42,568 nt of DNA from Bacteroidaceae bacterium (GCA_900771425.1 CAAGNV010000046.1:1-42568); one strand, 5' to 3'; shown: positions 1 to 9,481, numbered from the stretch's first letter. The notes: a model not told the origin generated them from the letters alone. Numbers and translations are program-made.

Positions 1-282
1 AGCCGTACAATGGCAGTGAATCAGTTTGAGCGCAGCGATAACAATGCATAATATAGCATATTCAAGTTTTGCATGTGCTGTGGCTTGCAGCCGTATACGA
101 CATTAGTTGCTTTGTTGTTCGGGAAAGTTACCACTGCAATACAAACAACCAATGGAATGTCCCTAAACCACCAAACGAATATCTAAACCACTGAAACTAA
201 GCAAAAGCGAAGCTTGCGAAAGATGAATTATTAATAATTGAGAATTAGCAGTTAAAGACTTTTCCGATTTCAAATTAAAGAG

Positions 283-312
283 AGAGTCACATCATTGCGT
301 TGATGTGACTCT
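283..312 (-). terminator. Hairpin terminator, probably for the M3 peptidase gene
   Basis: Perfect 12-bp stem AGAGTCACATCA (283-294) with TGATGTGACTCT (301-312), loop TTGCGT. A/T-rich flanks on both sides (AAATTAAAG and TTTTAATTT) would give a U-rich tail in either direction. It lies about 120 nt beyond the stop of the minus-strand peptidase gene and could also end a plus-strand transcript from outside the window. Confidence 0.7.
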
Positions 313-373
313 TTTAATTTGTTACTTTGTTATTTTTTGTGCGTTACGGCTTACGATATTTTCGTGCATAGTT

Positions 374-409
374 TAATGGCTTTTGGCTGCGGGGCTAATG
401 GCCAATGGC
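374..409. repeat. Short repeat spaced 22 bp, 3' of the M3 peptidase gene
   Basis: TAATGGC occurs at 374-380 and 396-402, exactly 22 bp apart, with a related CAATGGC at 403-409. It sits between the stop of the minus-strand peptidase gene and the hairpin at 283-312. Weak alone; listed because the same spacing recurs in other intergenic regions of this window. Confidence 0.35.
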
Positions 410-431
410 TATCCTCTAACGGCCGACATAC

Positions 432-2435
432 CTACATTCCCAACCCTCTTCCCTCAAGGAATGCGGTGTTGTCGGGTTCGCGTCCTGCAAACTGACGGAA
501 GAGCGTCATAGGTTCTTCGCTTCCTCCTCGTTCAAGGAATGTCTGACGGAACTTGTCGGCGAGTTCACGGTTCCATACGTTGCCTGACTGCTCGAAGATG
601 GAGAAGGCATCCTTGTCGAGCACTTCTGCCCAGAGGTAGCCGTAGTAGCCGGCGCTGTATCCGGAGGAGAAGATGTGATTGAAGTAGGTGGTGCGGTAGC
701 GTGGTCCTATCTCGGGGATGAGTCCCATGTCGGCACATACCTGCTGCTCGAAGCGGTCGATGTCGATGCCTTCGATGCTCTCGAGTTCGTGCCACTTCAT
801 GTCGAGGATGGATGCGGCACAGAGTTCGGTGGTCATGAATCCCTGGTTGAACTTGAGGGCGTTGGTGATCTTATCGACCAATGCCTGTGGTATGACTTCG
901 CCTGTCTCGCGGTGGAAGGCGTACTGGGCGAGGAGTTCTGGCTGGAACGCCCAGTTCTCGTTGAACTGTGAGAACATCTCGACAAAGTCGCGCTTGACGT
1001 TGGTACCGCTGACGCTGCGGTAGTGGCACTGTGTGAGGAGTCCGTGGAGGGCATGTCCGAACTCGTGGAACACGGTCTGGACTTCGTCGATGTTGAGGTA
1101 TTCCTCGAGGTTGCCAACATTGACGATGATAGGGCGGACGACGCTGCCGTCGGCACTGACTGACTGCTCGCGTATGTTGTTCATCCATGCTCCGCCGCGC
1201 TTGCTGTCGCGTGGCAGGTAGTCGGTGGTGAAGATGCCGAGCAGGCTGCCGTCGTCAGCCGTGACCTTATATGTGGTGACCTTCTCGGGGTTGTAGGCAG
1301 GTACGCCGTCGATTCGTTCCATGTTGACTCCGTAGAGTTGCTTGGCTGCGATGAATATGCCGTTGACCACGTTCTCGAGCTTGAAGTAAGCCTTTATCTG
1401 TTCTTCGTCGAGGTCGTACTTCGCCTTGCGTACTTTCTCGGCATAGTACCACCAGTCACAAGGTTCGATCTTGCTGCCTTGAGGCAACTTGCCTGCGCTT
1501 ACGTCCTCGTCCATAATCACCTGCATCTCTGCCACCTCTTCCTTAGCCTTGGCTACGGATGCCTTCATGATGCCGTCAAGGAACTGATCGACGGTCTCGG
1601 GGTCGTGAGCCATCTTGGTCTCGAGTATATACTGGGCAGGATTCTTGTAGCCGAGTATCTGTGCCTTGCGGATACGGAGTCCCATGACTTCGAGCACGAG
1701 GTCGCGGTTGTCGTTGGCATTGCCGTTGTGGCCTCGCATGGTGTATGCCTCGAGCATCTGGCGGCGCAGGTCGCGGTCTTCGGTGGTGGTCATGGCATTA
1801 GGGTATTCCGACACGCTGATGCCGAACTTCTCCTTGAAGGCATTGCTCTCGGCAAGTATGTTGTTGCCTATCTGCTGGGTCTTGGCTGCGATGGCGGCAT
1901 TCACTTCCTTCAGTTCTGCCTGCTTGTCTTCGGGCAGGTTTACGCCGTTCTGGACGAAGTCCTCGTAATAGTGTTTCAGCACCATCTGCTGCTCACGGTC
2001 GAGCGATGACTGGTCGGCATTGTAGATGGCCGCCACACGCTCGTAGAGACGCTTGTTGAACGAGATGTTGTCCTCATGAGCCGAGATGAGCGGGATCGCC
2101 TGTTCTACGACAGAGTCGAGTTCGTCGCTGCGGTCGGTCTCGGTGATGTTGAAGAGTACGCCCGACACCTTCGCCAGTATGCTTCCCGACTGCTCGAGAG
2201 CCTCGATGGTGTTCTCGAACGTAGGTTCTTCAGTATTCGACGTGATCGCCTCAATCTCCTGTTCTTGCTGTTCGACGCCAGCCTCGATGGCAGGCAGATA
2301 GTCTGTGGTTGAAATCTGTTCGAACGGCGGTATGCCGTACGGTGTGTCCCATTCGGTAAGGAACGGGTTGGTCTTGTTCTGTGTACATGACACACATGCA
2401 ACGATTGCCATGATGATAAATAAGTTTTTCTTCAT
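432..2435 (-). CDS. dcp: M3 family metallopeptidase lipoprotein (peptidyl-dipeptidase Dcp-like)
   Basis: A 667-residue zinc peptidase of the M3 (thimet oligopeptidase/Dcp) family. Family members cleave dipeptides from the C-terminus of short peptides, or internally in oligopeptides. The zinc motif HEFGH is at about residues 457-461, inside the typical VFHEFGHALHGLL context, and length fits Dcp. The N-terminus MKKNLFIIMAIVACVSC looks like a lipoprotein signal with Cys17 as lipidation site, so the enzyme is probably membrane-anchored in the periplasm or at the outer membrane, unlike cytoplasmic E. coli Dcp. The gene stands alone on the minus strand. Its promoter was not identified; the upstream 250 nt is A/T-rich with no clear TAnnTTTG. 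Family assignment is firm, exact cleavage mode is inferred. Confidence 0.93.
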   Translation of the reverse strand: MKKNLFIIMAIVACVSCTQNKTNPFLTEWDTPYGIPPFEQISTTDYLPAIEAGVEQQEQEIEAITSNTEEPTFENTIEALEQSGSILAKVSGVLFNITETDRSDELDSVVEQAIPLISAHEDNISFNKRLYERVAAIYNADQSSLDREQQMVLKHYYEDFVQNGVNLPEDKQAELKEVNAAIAAKTQQIGNNILAESNAFKEKFGISVSEYPNAMTTTEDRDLRRQMLEAYTMRGHNGNANDNRDLVLEVMGLRIRKAQILGYKNPAQYILETKMAHDPETVDQFLDGIMKASVAKAKEEVAEMQVIMDEDVSAGKLPQGSKIEPCDWWYYAEKVRKAKYDLDEEQIKAYFKLENVVNGIFIAAKQLYGVNMERIDGVPAYNPEKVTTYKVTADDGSLLGIFTTDYLPRDSKRGGAWMNNIREQSVSADGSVVRPIIVNVGNLEEYLNIDEVQTVFHEFGHALHGLLTQCHYRSVSGTNVKRDFVEMFSQFNENWAFQPELLAQYAFHRETGEVIPQALVDKITNALKFNQGFMTTELCAASILDMKWHELESIEGIDIDRFEQQVCADMGLIPEIGPRYRTTYFNHIFSSGYSAGYYGYLWAEVLDKDAFSIFEQSGNVWNRELADKFRQTFLERGGSEEPMTLFRQFAGREPDNTAFLEGRGLGM

Positions 2436-2685
2436 ATAATTAAAGTTAAAAGTTAAAAATTAAAAGTTAGGCAATTGATAAAAAGTTAAAAGTAATGCAA
2501 TTGATATATATGAGACAAGAACAAATCTTGTTTTCCTATGTTTTCCTATGTTTTCTTTTGTTTTTCTAAATGGCCGCAGGCAGGAATAATCATAAGTTAA
2601 AAGTTCTTGCTCCGCTGGGCTGCGCAAGCGGCAAAGCCGAGCGAAAAATTAAAAGTTAAAATTTAGGCTATACGATTTGATGTTA
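2436..2685. other. A/T-rich spacer with simple repeats
   Basis: Contains several AAAGTTAAAAG-like units (about 2443-2490), GCAATTGATA twice (2471 and 2497), and the 10-bp unit TTTTCCTATG in tandem at 2531-2540 and 2541-2550. A weak hairpin ACAAGA/TCTTGT at 2515-2531 lacks a U-tract in the minus direction. No gene seen. It must hold the 5' leader of the M3 peptidase gene and the 3' end of the AlaX-like gene. Confidence 0.4.
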
Positions 2686-3141
2686 TTATAGTCTGAAGAC
2701 TATTCGGAAAGTACCGTCGTTCCAAGCGGTACTGGTAATGCGGAAGTTCCCGATTTCTTTGGTCGAACTGACATGGTTGCCTATGCATGGGCAGACATCG
2801 TAGTCGCCAATGCGGACAAGTCGGATAGTCTGGCTCGCATCATCGGGCAACTTGTCCAACTTCACGCCGTCGGGTATGTTGTCGCGTGTTACGAACTCGT
2901 ATCTGACAGGCAAGTCTTCATCGATAAGGCGTTTCATTACCGATTCAATTTCAGCAATTTGTTCTTCGGTGGGACAAGTAGGAAGCGAATAGTTCAGCTT
3001 ACTCTTCTTACGCTCTACGTGAGCATTGCGTGAACGCTCACATCCGAACATGCGGACCATGGTCTGGTTAAGCAGATGCTCGGCCGTATGTGCCGGAGGA
3101 TACTCATCCTTGTTGTGCTCGTTAAGTATTGGTTCGTCCAT
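2686..3141 (-). CDS. AlaX-type alanyl-tRNA editing domain protein
   Basis: A 151-residue free-standing homologue of the second additional domain of alanyl/threonyl-tRNA synthetases. Such proteins hydrolyse mischarged tRNA in trans, typically Ser- or Gly-tRNA(Ala). The zinc-binding HxxxH motif is His18/His22 in HTAEHLLNQ, and the CxxxH motif is Cys119/His123 in CIGNHV, the position of the usual CGGTH. An upstream in-frame ATG at 3171 is possible, but the -7 promoter element at 3169-3176 overlaps it, so the ATG at 3141 (MDEPILNEH) was chosen. It is transcribed divergently from aspS. Substrate (Ser, Gly or Ala on which tRNA) cannot be told from the sequence. Confidence 0.82.
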   Translation of the reverse strand: MDEPILNEHNKDEYPPAHTAEHLLNQTMVRMFGCERSRNAHVERKKSKLNYSLPTCPTEEQIAEIESVMKRLIDEDLPVRYEFVTRDNIPDGVKLDKLPDDASQTIRLVRIGDYDVCPCIGNHVSSTKEIGNFRITSTAWNDGTFRIVFRL

Positions 3142-3168
3142 GAATTGGTTGTTTAGTGTTTTGCTGGG

Positions 3169-3176
3169 CAAAAGTA
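3169..3176 (-). promoter_or_regulatory. Putative -7 element for the AlaX-like gene
   Basis: Reads TACTTTTG on the minus strand, matching TAnnTTTG. No good -33 TTTG was found 19-21 nt upstream. Transcription would begin near 3160, which excludes a start codon at 3171 and supports the one at 3141. Confidence 0.5.
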
Positions 3177-3283
3177 CGAAAAAATAACTGAATAGAACGT
3201 ATGAATAAGCAATTAACTTGGAATATTAGCATTAAAAACACCTTTTATTTACAAATCATGTTCGATATGTCGTAATTATTGCT

Positions 3284-3291
3284 TATCTTTG
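3284..3291 (+). promoter_or_regulatory. Putative -7 element for aspS
   Basis: TATCTTTG matches the Bacteroidetes TAnnTTTG -7 consensus, with TTCG 19 nt upstream (3261-3264) as a weak -33. It would give a leader of about 80 nt before the aspS ATG, which contains the 21-bp repeat at 3321-3362. Confidence 0.6.
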
Positions 3292-3320
3292 TCGGCTATT
3301 TTATGATATTATAGTAATTC

Positions 3321-3362
3321 GTATTTCGTAATTCGTAAATTGTATTTCGTAATTCGTAAATC
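3321..3362 (+). repeat. Two tandem 21-bp units in the aspS leader
   Basis: Two adjacent units (3321-3341 and 3342-3362), each GTATTTCGTAATTCGTAAAT plus one base (T in the first copy, C in the second). Further partial copies of GTAATTCG and CGTAAAT flank them. It lies between the putative promoter and the aspS start, so it would be transcribed. Function unknown. Confidence 0.75.
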
Positions 3363-3376
3363 GTAAATATAAAAAT

Positions 3377-5155
3377 ATGTACAGAACACACACCTGCGGA
3401 CAACTCCGCATAACAGATGCAGGCGCAGAAGTAACCCTGGCAGGATGGGTACAGCGCACACGCAAGATGGGAGGCATGACTTTCGTTGACCTCCGCGACC
3501 GTTATGGTATCACACAGTTAGTATTCAATGAAGAACAGGATGCAGCACTCTGCGCCGAAGCCAACAAGCTCGGACGCGAGTACGTCATCCAGGTTACCGG
3601 TACCGTCAACGAGCGTTACAGCAAGAACGCCAACATGCCGACCGGCGACATCGAAATCATCGTCAGCAAGCTCAACGTACTCAACCTGAGCGATACTCCT
3701 CCGTTCACCATAGAAGATAACTCCGACGGCGGTGATGACATACGCATGAAATACCGTTACCTCGACATACGTCGTAACCCAGTACGTCAGAACCTCGAAC
3801 TCCGCCACCGCATGTGCATCGAGGTACGCAACTACCTCAGCAACCTCGGATTCCTCGAAATCGAAACTCCTATACTCATAGGCTCAACTCCTGAGGGAGC
3901 ACGCGACTTCGTAGTGCCTTCACGCATGAACCAGGGACAGTTCTATGCACTGCCCCAGTCACCGCAGACACTCAAGCAGCTTCTCATGGTAGCAGGCATC
4001 GACCGCTACTTCCAGATCGCTAAATGCTTCCGCGACGAAGACCTGCGTGCCGACCGTCAGCCTGAATTCACACAGATTGACTGCGAGATGTCGTTCGTAA
4101 CACAGGAAGACATCATACAGACATTCGAAGGCATGGCAAAGCACCTGTTCAAGGCACTCCGCGGAGTAGAACTCACAGAACCATTCCTACGCATGCCTTG
4201 GCGCGAAGCAATGAAACGATTCGGAAGCGACAAACCTGATATGCGTTTCGGCATGGAATTCGTAGAACTCAAGAACGAGGACGGAACCGAGAACTTCTTT
4301 GCTGACAAGGCAGGTTTCGGCGTGTTCGACGAAGCACAATACGTCGGAGGTATCGTAGCACCAGGATGCGCCGTCTATACACGCAAGCAGATTGACCAAA
4401 TCACCGAATTCGTCAAGCGACCACAGATCGGCGCAAAGGGGCTCGTCTATGCACGTGTTCAGGAAGACGGAAGCGTGAAGTCAAGCGTTGACAAGTTCTA
4501 TACCCCAGAACAACTCATTGCCATGAAGGAAAAGATGGGTGCCAAGCCAGGCGACCTCATCCTCATCATCTCAGGTCCTGACGCCATGAAGGCACGCAAG
4601 CAACTCTGCGAACTCCGCCTCGAAATGGCAGAACAACTCGGACTGCGCGACAAGAACAAGTTCGCACTGCTCTGGGTTACCGAGTTCCCTATGTTCGAAT
4701 GGAGCGACGAAGAAAACCGACTCATGGCAATGCACCACCCATTCACCCACCCTATGGACGAAGACATACCTATGCTCGACACCAACCCCGAAGCAGTACG
4801 TGCCGATGCCTACGACATGGTATGTAACGGCATCGAAGTCGGCGGCGGCTCAATCCGTATCCACGATCCAAAGCTCCAAGCCAAGATGTTCGAGATACTC
4901 GGATTCACACCAGAGAAAGCACAGGAGCAGTTCGGTTTCCTCATGAACGCATTCAAGTTCGGAGCACCACCTCACGGAGGTCTTGCATATGGTCTCGACC
5001 GCTGGGTAAGCATATTCGCCGGACTCGACTCAATACGCGACTGCATCGCATTCCCTAAGAACAACTCAGGACGCGACGTAATGCTCGACGCACCTTCGTT
5101 CCTCGACCAAAAACAACTCGACGAGCTCGCGTTGGTAGTAAAAACCGAAAAGTAA
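3377..5155 (+). CDS. aspS: Aspartyl-tRNA synthetase
   Basis: A 592-residue class IIb aminoacyl-tRNA synthetase of bacterial type, charging tRNA(Asp) with aspartate in the cytoplasm. The N-terminal OB-fold anticodon-binding domain (about 1-110) begins MYRTHTCGQLRI and includes GWVQRTRKMGGMTFVDLRDR. Motif 2 is FRDEDLRADRQPEFTQID and motif 3 is GLAYGLDRW near the C-terminus; the bacterial GAD insertion lies between them. From memory, in non-discriminating enzymes the residue before GG in the first loop is His; here it is Met (KMGG), which leans towards a tRNA(Asp)-specific enzyme, but this is weak evidence alone. Its start is fixed by homology to the family N-terminus. yidC follows after 14 nt. 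Confidence 0.97.
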   Translation: MYRTHTCGQLRITDAGAEVTLAGWVQRTRKMGGMTFVDLRDRYGITQLVFNEEQDAALCAEANKLGREYVIQVTGTVNERYSKNANMPTGDIEIIVSKLNVLNLSDTPPFTIEDNSDGGDDIRMKYRYLDIRRNPVRQNLELRHRMCIEVRNYLSNLGFLEIETPILIGSTPEGARDFVVPSRMNQGQFYALPQSPQTLKQLLMVAGIDRYFQIAKCFRDEDLRADRQPEFTQIDCEMSFVTQEDIIQTFEGMAKHLFKALRGVELTEPFLRMPWREAMKRFGSDKPDMRFGMEFVELKNEDGTENFFADKAGFGVFDEAQYVGGIVAPGCAVYTRKQIDQITEFVKRPQIGAKGLVYARVQEDGSVKSSVDKFYTPEQLIAMKEKMGAKPGDLILIISGPDAMKARKQLCELRLEMAEQLGLRDKNKFALLWVTEFPMFEWSDEENRLMAMHHPFTHPMDEDIPMLDTNPEAVRADAYDMVCNGIEVGGGSIRIHDPKLQAKMFEILGFTPEKAQEQFGFLMNAFKFGAPPHGGLAYGLDRWVSIFAGLDSIRDCIAFPKNNSGRDVMLDAPSFLDQKQLDELALVVKTEK

Positions 5156-5169
5156 AAAGACAATCACAG

Positions 5170-7092
5170 ATGAAATTTGACAAGAACACCGTTATCGGAC
5201 TAGTACTCATGGCCCTCGTCATGTTCGGCTTCATGTGGTATCAGGGTAAGTCGGCACAGGAACAACAGCGACAGCGAAAGATACAGCAGCAAACCGAAGC
5301 ATTAGCACAGCAAAAGTCCGACAGCATCGCAGCACTCAAGGCAGAGAAAGAAGCAAGACAAATAGCAGAACAAATCACAGACAGCGCCAGCACACTCTTC
5401 CAGGCACGACAGAAGAACGAAGGTACTACCGTCATCGAAAACGAACTGCTCAAACTCACCATCAGCAACAAAGGCGGACAACCATGCCGTGCAGAACTCA
5501 AGGACGACACATACAAGAACCAGCAAGGCGGTCAGGTCGTACTCTTCGACGGAGAGTCAGACTTCAGTATGCTCTTCGACGGCAAAGAGGACAATATCGT
5601 AACCAACGAACTCTACTTCACACCAAAGGACGCAAGCAGCAATGCCGTGACAATGAGTCTCCCAGTAGCAGCCGGAAGCATCGACATCAGCTACAGTCTC
5701 ATGCCAAACTCGTACATCCTCTGTATGGATGTCAAGGCGAACAATCTGCAGGGATTCTTCTCGACAAAAACCAAGACATTCAGCATAGAATGGAACGAGA
5801 AGATGCGCCAGCAGGAGAAAGGCTTCGACTTCGAAAACCGCTACAGCACCATCACATGGCGCACCGTAGATGACGACACCGACGAACTGTCATCAGCCGG
5901 AACCGACAAGAGCGAAGACGACTTCGACGGCAACATGCAATGGGTAGCATTCAAGACACAGTTCTTCAGCCAAATACTCATAGCAGATACAGAGTTCAGC
6001 CCAGAAGCCTTCGAACAGAAACAATTCAAGCGCGACGACCCGAAGCGCGAAGGATGCCTCAAGACATACAGCGCAAGGATGTCAACCGAATTCGACCCTA
6101 CCGGCGCCGAAGCCACTTCGCTGAAGATGTATATCGGACCAAACAAGTTCTCTACCCTTCGTGAGAACGAGAAGATGCTCAGCGACAAGCGTGACCTCGA
6201 CCTCCAGAGCATGGTGTACCTCGGATGGCCTCTCATCAAGTACATCAACCGTTTCTTCATGCTTTACCTCTTCGACTGGATGACCAGCTGGGGCATCAAC
6301 ATGGGACTTGTACTCATACTCCTCACACTCATCATCAAGTGCTGCGTCTATCCGCTCATGCGCAAGAGCTATCTCTCTTCCGCACGAATGCGAGTTCTTA
6401 AGCCAAAAGTAGATGAGATTGCAAAGAAATATCCGAAGCAGGAAGATGCCATGAAGAAGCAGCAGGAACAGATGCAGCTTTACAGCCAGTACGGCGTAAG
6501 CCCTATGGGAGGCTGTCTGCCTATGCTCATACAGATGCCAATCTGGATCGCCCTCTTCAACTTCATTCCTAACGCCATCGAACTCCGTGGCCAGTCATTC
6601 CTCTGGGCAGACGACCTCTCTACATACGACGATGTCATCAACTGGGGCTCACACATCTGGGGTATCGGCGATCACCTGAGCCTCTTCTGCGTACTCTGGT
6701 GTCTTTCTACCGTAGGCAATACGTGGATTACCATGCGCCAGCAGCGCGACTCAATGTCGAACGAACAGATGCAGCAGATGAAGATGATGCAATGGATGTC
6801 ATACCTGATGCCAATCGTGTTCTTCTTCTCATTCAACGACTACTCATCAGGTCTCAACCTCTATTATTTCTTCTCAGGACTCCTCTCCATCCTCATGATG
6901 TGGTTCCTCCGCAAGACTACTGACGACAGCAAACTCCTTGCCCAGCTCGAGAAGCGTTATCAGGACCGCAAGGCTAACGGCAGCGGAGTAAAGAAAACAT
7001 CATCTATGATGGAACGACTTCAGGCAATGGCAGAGAAACAGCAGGAAATGTTGCGCCAACAACAGGAAGCGCAGCAACATAAGACCAAGTGA
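5170..7092 (+). CDS. yidC: Membrane protein insertase YidC
   Basis: A 640-residue inner-membrane insertase/chaperone of the YidC/Oxa1 family that helps insert and fold membrane proteins with or without SecYEG. It has an N-terminal membrane anchor (about residues 9-25), a large periplasmic beta-sandwich domain (about 60-340) and the conserved five-helix core (about 350-600). The groove arginine is probably Arg408 in RMRVLKPK, and the signature PMGGCLPMLIQMPIWIALF is intact. The tail is Lys/Gln-rich and basic, as expected for ribosome contact. The start follows aspS by 14 nt, suggesting cotranscription. Two coiled-coil-like Gln/Lys-rich stretches, after the first helix and at the C-terminus, are typical of Bacteroidetes versions. 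Confidence 0.97.
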   Translation: MKFDKNTVIGLVLMALVMFGFMWYQGKSAQEQQRQRKIQQQTEALAQQKSDSIAALKAEKEARQIAEQITDSASTLFQARQKNEGTTVIENELLKLTISNKGGQPCRAELKDDTYKNQQGGQVVLFDGESDFSMLFDGKEDNIVTNELYFTPKDASSNAVTMSLPVAAGSIDISYSLMPNSYILCMDVKANNLQGFFSTKTKTFSIEWNEKMRQQEKGFDFENRYSTITWRTVDDDTDELSSAGTDKSEDDFDGNMQWVAFKTQFFSQILIADTEFSPEAFEQKQFKRDDPKREGCLKTYSARMSTEFDPTGAEATSLKMYIGPNKFSTLRENEKMLSDKRDLDLQSMVYLGWPLIKYINRFFMLYLFDWMTSWGINMGLVLILLTLIIKCCVYPLMRKSYLSSARMRVLKPKVDEIAKKYPKQEDAMKKQQEQMQLYSQYGVSPMGGCLPMLIQMPIWIALFNFIPNAIELRGQSFLWADDLSTYDDVINWGSHIWGIGDHLSLFCVLWCLSTVGNTWITMRQQRDSMSNEQMQQMKMMQWMSYLMPIVFFFSFNDYSSGLNLYYFFSGLLSILMMWFLRKTTDDSKLLAQLEKRYQDRKANGSGVKKTSSMMERLQAMAEKQQEMLRQQQEAQQHKTK

Positions 7093-7150
7093 GCGCTGTC
7101 ACGAAACCACCATCAGAAGTTCGCTAAAACATGCAAATTACCTAACCACC

Positions 7151-9343
7151 ATGAACAAGAACTTAATACTAATAGCATTCGGAGCAATGGCACTATGTGG
7201 CTGTAATCAAAGCGAGACAAGCAAGGACGACAACTTCATAGGTCGTCAGCAACCGGAAGTAACAGACAGGCAGTTCACACCAGAACTGCTGTGGGCAATG
7301 GGACGAATCGGCAGTTACGACGTCACTTCCGACGGCAACACCGTTGCCTACAACGTCAGTTACTACAGCGTTGAAGACAATAAGAGCCATACCGTCATAT
7401 ACACACGAAAAGGCATAAAGGACAATAAGACAGCCGAAGAAACCCTGCTGACTACGGCATCAACCTCCGAACTGTCGCCGCAGTTCATCGCAGACGGAAC
7501 CAAGATTGCCTTTCTTGCACCCGACGATGACGGCAACATGCAGATTTGGAGCATGAATACCGACGGCACCAATCGTACAAAACTATCGGACGAGCCCGAA
7601 GGTATCGACGAATTCAAGTTCTCACCCGACGAGAAGAGTGTACTGTTCGTCAAGACCATGAAAACAGGAGAACGTACCAACGACGTATATCCCGACCTTG
7701 ACAAAGCCTCAGGACGAGTTATCAACAACCTCATGTACCGCCATTGGGACGAATGGGCCGAAAGCATTCCACGTCCGTTCGTTGCAGACTTTAATGGTTC
7801 TACAATCGAGAACACGAAGGACATACTCGGCGAAGAACCATACGAATGCCCTATGCGTCCGTTCGGAGGCATTGAGCAACTAGCATGGAGCCCCGACAGC
7901 AAGACCATAGCATACACATGCCGCAAACTCACAGGCAAAGACTATGCTTGTTCTACCGATGCCGACATATACCTATATAATATAAAGGAGGGAACTGCCA
8001 AGAATATCTGTAAAGGCGAAGGCTACAAGCGCCCCGAAGTTGACTATACTGAATCATTGAAGAATCAAGCAGTCAACGACTCGACCTATCCAGGCAATGT
8101 GGTATCAGGATTTCTTCTTGCAGGCTATGACACAAATCCTTCATATTCGCCTGACGGCAAGTACATAGCTTGGCAAAGCATGGAACGTGACGGCTACGAG
8201 TCAGACATAAACCGTCTGCTTGTCATGAACCTGGCTACTGGTGAGATTAAGCAGTTGGCATCCGAATTCGACAGCAATGTTGACTCATACGTATGGGCAA
8301 ACGACAGCAAGACCATTTACTTCATCGGAACTTGGCATGGAACAACTCAGGTTTATGCTACAGACATAGCCGAAGGTACATCAAAGCAACTTACCGACGG
8401 ACAGCATGACTATACATCGTTGGCACTCTGCGGCGACCAACTTCTTTGTGCACGTCAGAGCATGTGTGAAGCAACAGAGCTCTTCCTTGTCGATACTAAA
8501 GGAACACAAACTCAGGTAACAAACGAAAACCAATACTTCCGTGACAACGTTGATTGGGGCACAGTTGAACCATTCTGGTCAAAGACCGTAGATGGCAAGG
8601 ACATGCTCTCGTGGATTGTTCTGCCACCAAACTTCGACAAGACCAAGAAGTACCCTACCCTTCTCTTCTGTGAAGGCGGACCTCAAAGCCCTGTAAGCCA
8701 GTTCTGGAGTTACCGTTGGAACATGATGATAATGGCATCCAACGGATATGTCGTAGTCGCACCAAACCGACGCGGACTTCCTGGATTCGGAAAGGAATGG
8801 CTCGAAGAAATCAGCGAAGACTACGGAGGCCATTGCATGGACGACTACCTCACAGCCATCGATGACGCAGCCGCACAACTCCCTTACATCGACAAAGACC
8901 GACTTGGTTGCGTAGGTGCAAGCTTCGGAGGATTCTCAGTTTATTGGCTCGCCGGTCATCACGACAAGCGTTTCAAGGCATTCATCGCACACGACGGAAT
9001 CTTCAACATCGAGCAGCAATACCTCGAGACTGAAGAAATGTGGTTTGCCAACTGGGACATGGGAGGTGCATACTGGAACGGTCACCCGAAGACATTCGAG
9101 AACTCTCCACACCGCTTTGTCGATAAGTGGGACACTCCTATCCTGTGTATTCAGGGCGAAAAGGACTACCGTATAGTATCTTCACAAGCAATGTCGGCCT
9201 TCAACGCGGCACAACTCCGAAACATACCATCGCAGTTACTTATATTCCCAGACGAGAACCACTGGGTACTCAAGCCACAGAACGGAGTCCTCTGGCAACG
9301 CACATACTTCGCATGGCTCGACAAGTGGCTTAAGGACAAGTAA
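7151..9343 (+). CDS. S9 family serine peptidase lipoprotein (dipeptidyl/acylaminoacyl peptidase type)
   Basis: A 730-residue prolyl-oligopeptidase-family enzyme. The N-terminus MNKNLILIAFGAMALCGC is a lipoprotein signal with Cys18 as lipidation site. A WD40-like beta-propeller (about residues 45-470, repeated motifs such as YSPDGKYIAW and WSPDSKTIAY) precedes the alpha/beta-hydrolase domain. The triad is visible: Ser591 in GASFGG, Asp672 in GEKDYRI and His704 in DENHW. Family members release dipeptides or blocked residues from peptide N-termini. Two genes downstream is a POT peptide transporter, which suggests (inference) that di- and tripeptides made in the periplasm are then imported. Precise specificity (DPP4, DPP5 or acyl-peptide hydrolase type) is not assigned. 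Confidence 0.92.
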   Translation: MNKNLILIAFGAMALCGCNQSETSKDDNFIGRQQPEVTDRQFTPELLWAMGRIGSYDVTSDGNTVAYNVSYYSVEDNKSHTVIYTRKGIKDNKTAEETLLTTASTSELSPQFIADGTKIAFLAPDDDGNMQIWSMNTDGTNRTKLSDEPEGIDEFKFSPDEKSVLFVKTMKTGERTNDVYPDLDKASGRVINNLMYRHWDEWAESIPRPFVADFNGSTIENTKDILGEEPYECPMRPFGGIEQLAWSPDSKTIAYTCRKLTGKDYACSTDADIYLYNIKEGTAKNICKGEGYKRPEVDYTESLKNQAVNDSTYPGNVVSGFLLAGYDTNPSYSPDGKYIAWQSMERDGYESDINRLLVMNLATGEIKQLASEFDSNVDSYVWANDSKTIYFIGTWHGTTQVYATDIAEGTSKQLTDGQHDYTSLALCGDQLLCARQSMCEATELFLVDTKGTQTQVTNENQYFRDNVDWGTVEPFWSKTVDGKDMLSWIVLPPNFDKTKKYPTLLFCEGGPQSPVSQFWSYRWNMMIMASNGYVVVAPNRRGLPGFGKEWLEEISEDYGGHCMDDYLTAIDDAAAQLPYIDKDRLGCVGASFGGFSVYWLAGHHDKRFKAFIAHDGIFNIEQQYLETEEMWFANWDMGGAYWNGHPKTFENSPHRFVDKWDTPILCIQGEKDYRIVSSQAMSAFNAAQLRNIPSQLLIFPDENHWVLKPQNGVLWQRTYFAWLDKWLKDK

Positions 9344-9415
9344 ATCTACCAGCCCTGTCAACTTGCAAAAGTCATCCATATAACTTAACAAAAACACAAG
9401 TATAACTCGGTAAAG

Positions 9416-9481
9416 ACATATGGATGTAAAGGGCAAAACGTATGTGCGTAAAACAAAGAACATTCATACATATAAGTCAAA
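9416..9481 (+). repeat. Degenerate array of three 22-bp units between the S9 peptidase and MFS genes
   Basis: Units at 9416-9437, 9438-9459 and 9460-9481 begin ACATATGG, ACGTATGT and ACATTCAT and are each 22 nt. The first unit resembles unit 3 of the murA-rimM array (22757-22778): both begin ACATATGGA and share most following bases. The start of unit 1 also pairs with CATCCATAT at 9373-9381 as a 9-bp inverted repeat (partner ATATGGATG, 9418-9426). The unit copies are divergent, so this rests on the spacing and on the match to the murA array. Confidence 0.5.

Larger units (their letters stand above)
1..431. other. Gene-free stretch at the window edge
   Basis: No convincing reading frame on either strand. 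It holds a strong hairpin at 283-312 and a spaced repeat at 374-409, both listed separately. A 9-bp direct repeat CTAAACCAC lies at 163-171 and 183-191, 20 bp apart. Nothing else was recognised; the left part could be the flank of a gene outside the window. Confidence 0.5.

Noticed and set aside
1338..2009. Plus-strand open frame of 223 codons opposite the M3 peptidase
   Set aside because: It is a shadow of a strongly coding minus-strand gene; the composition is Val/Leu/His-rich with no recognisable domain or start signal.
2515..2531. Terminator for the AlaX-like gene
   Set aside because: The stem is only 6 bp and the U-rich side is on the plus strand, the wrong direction for that gene.
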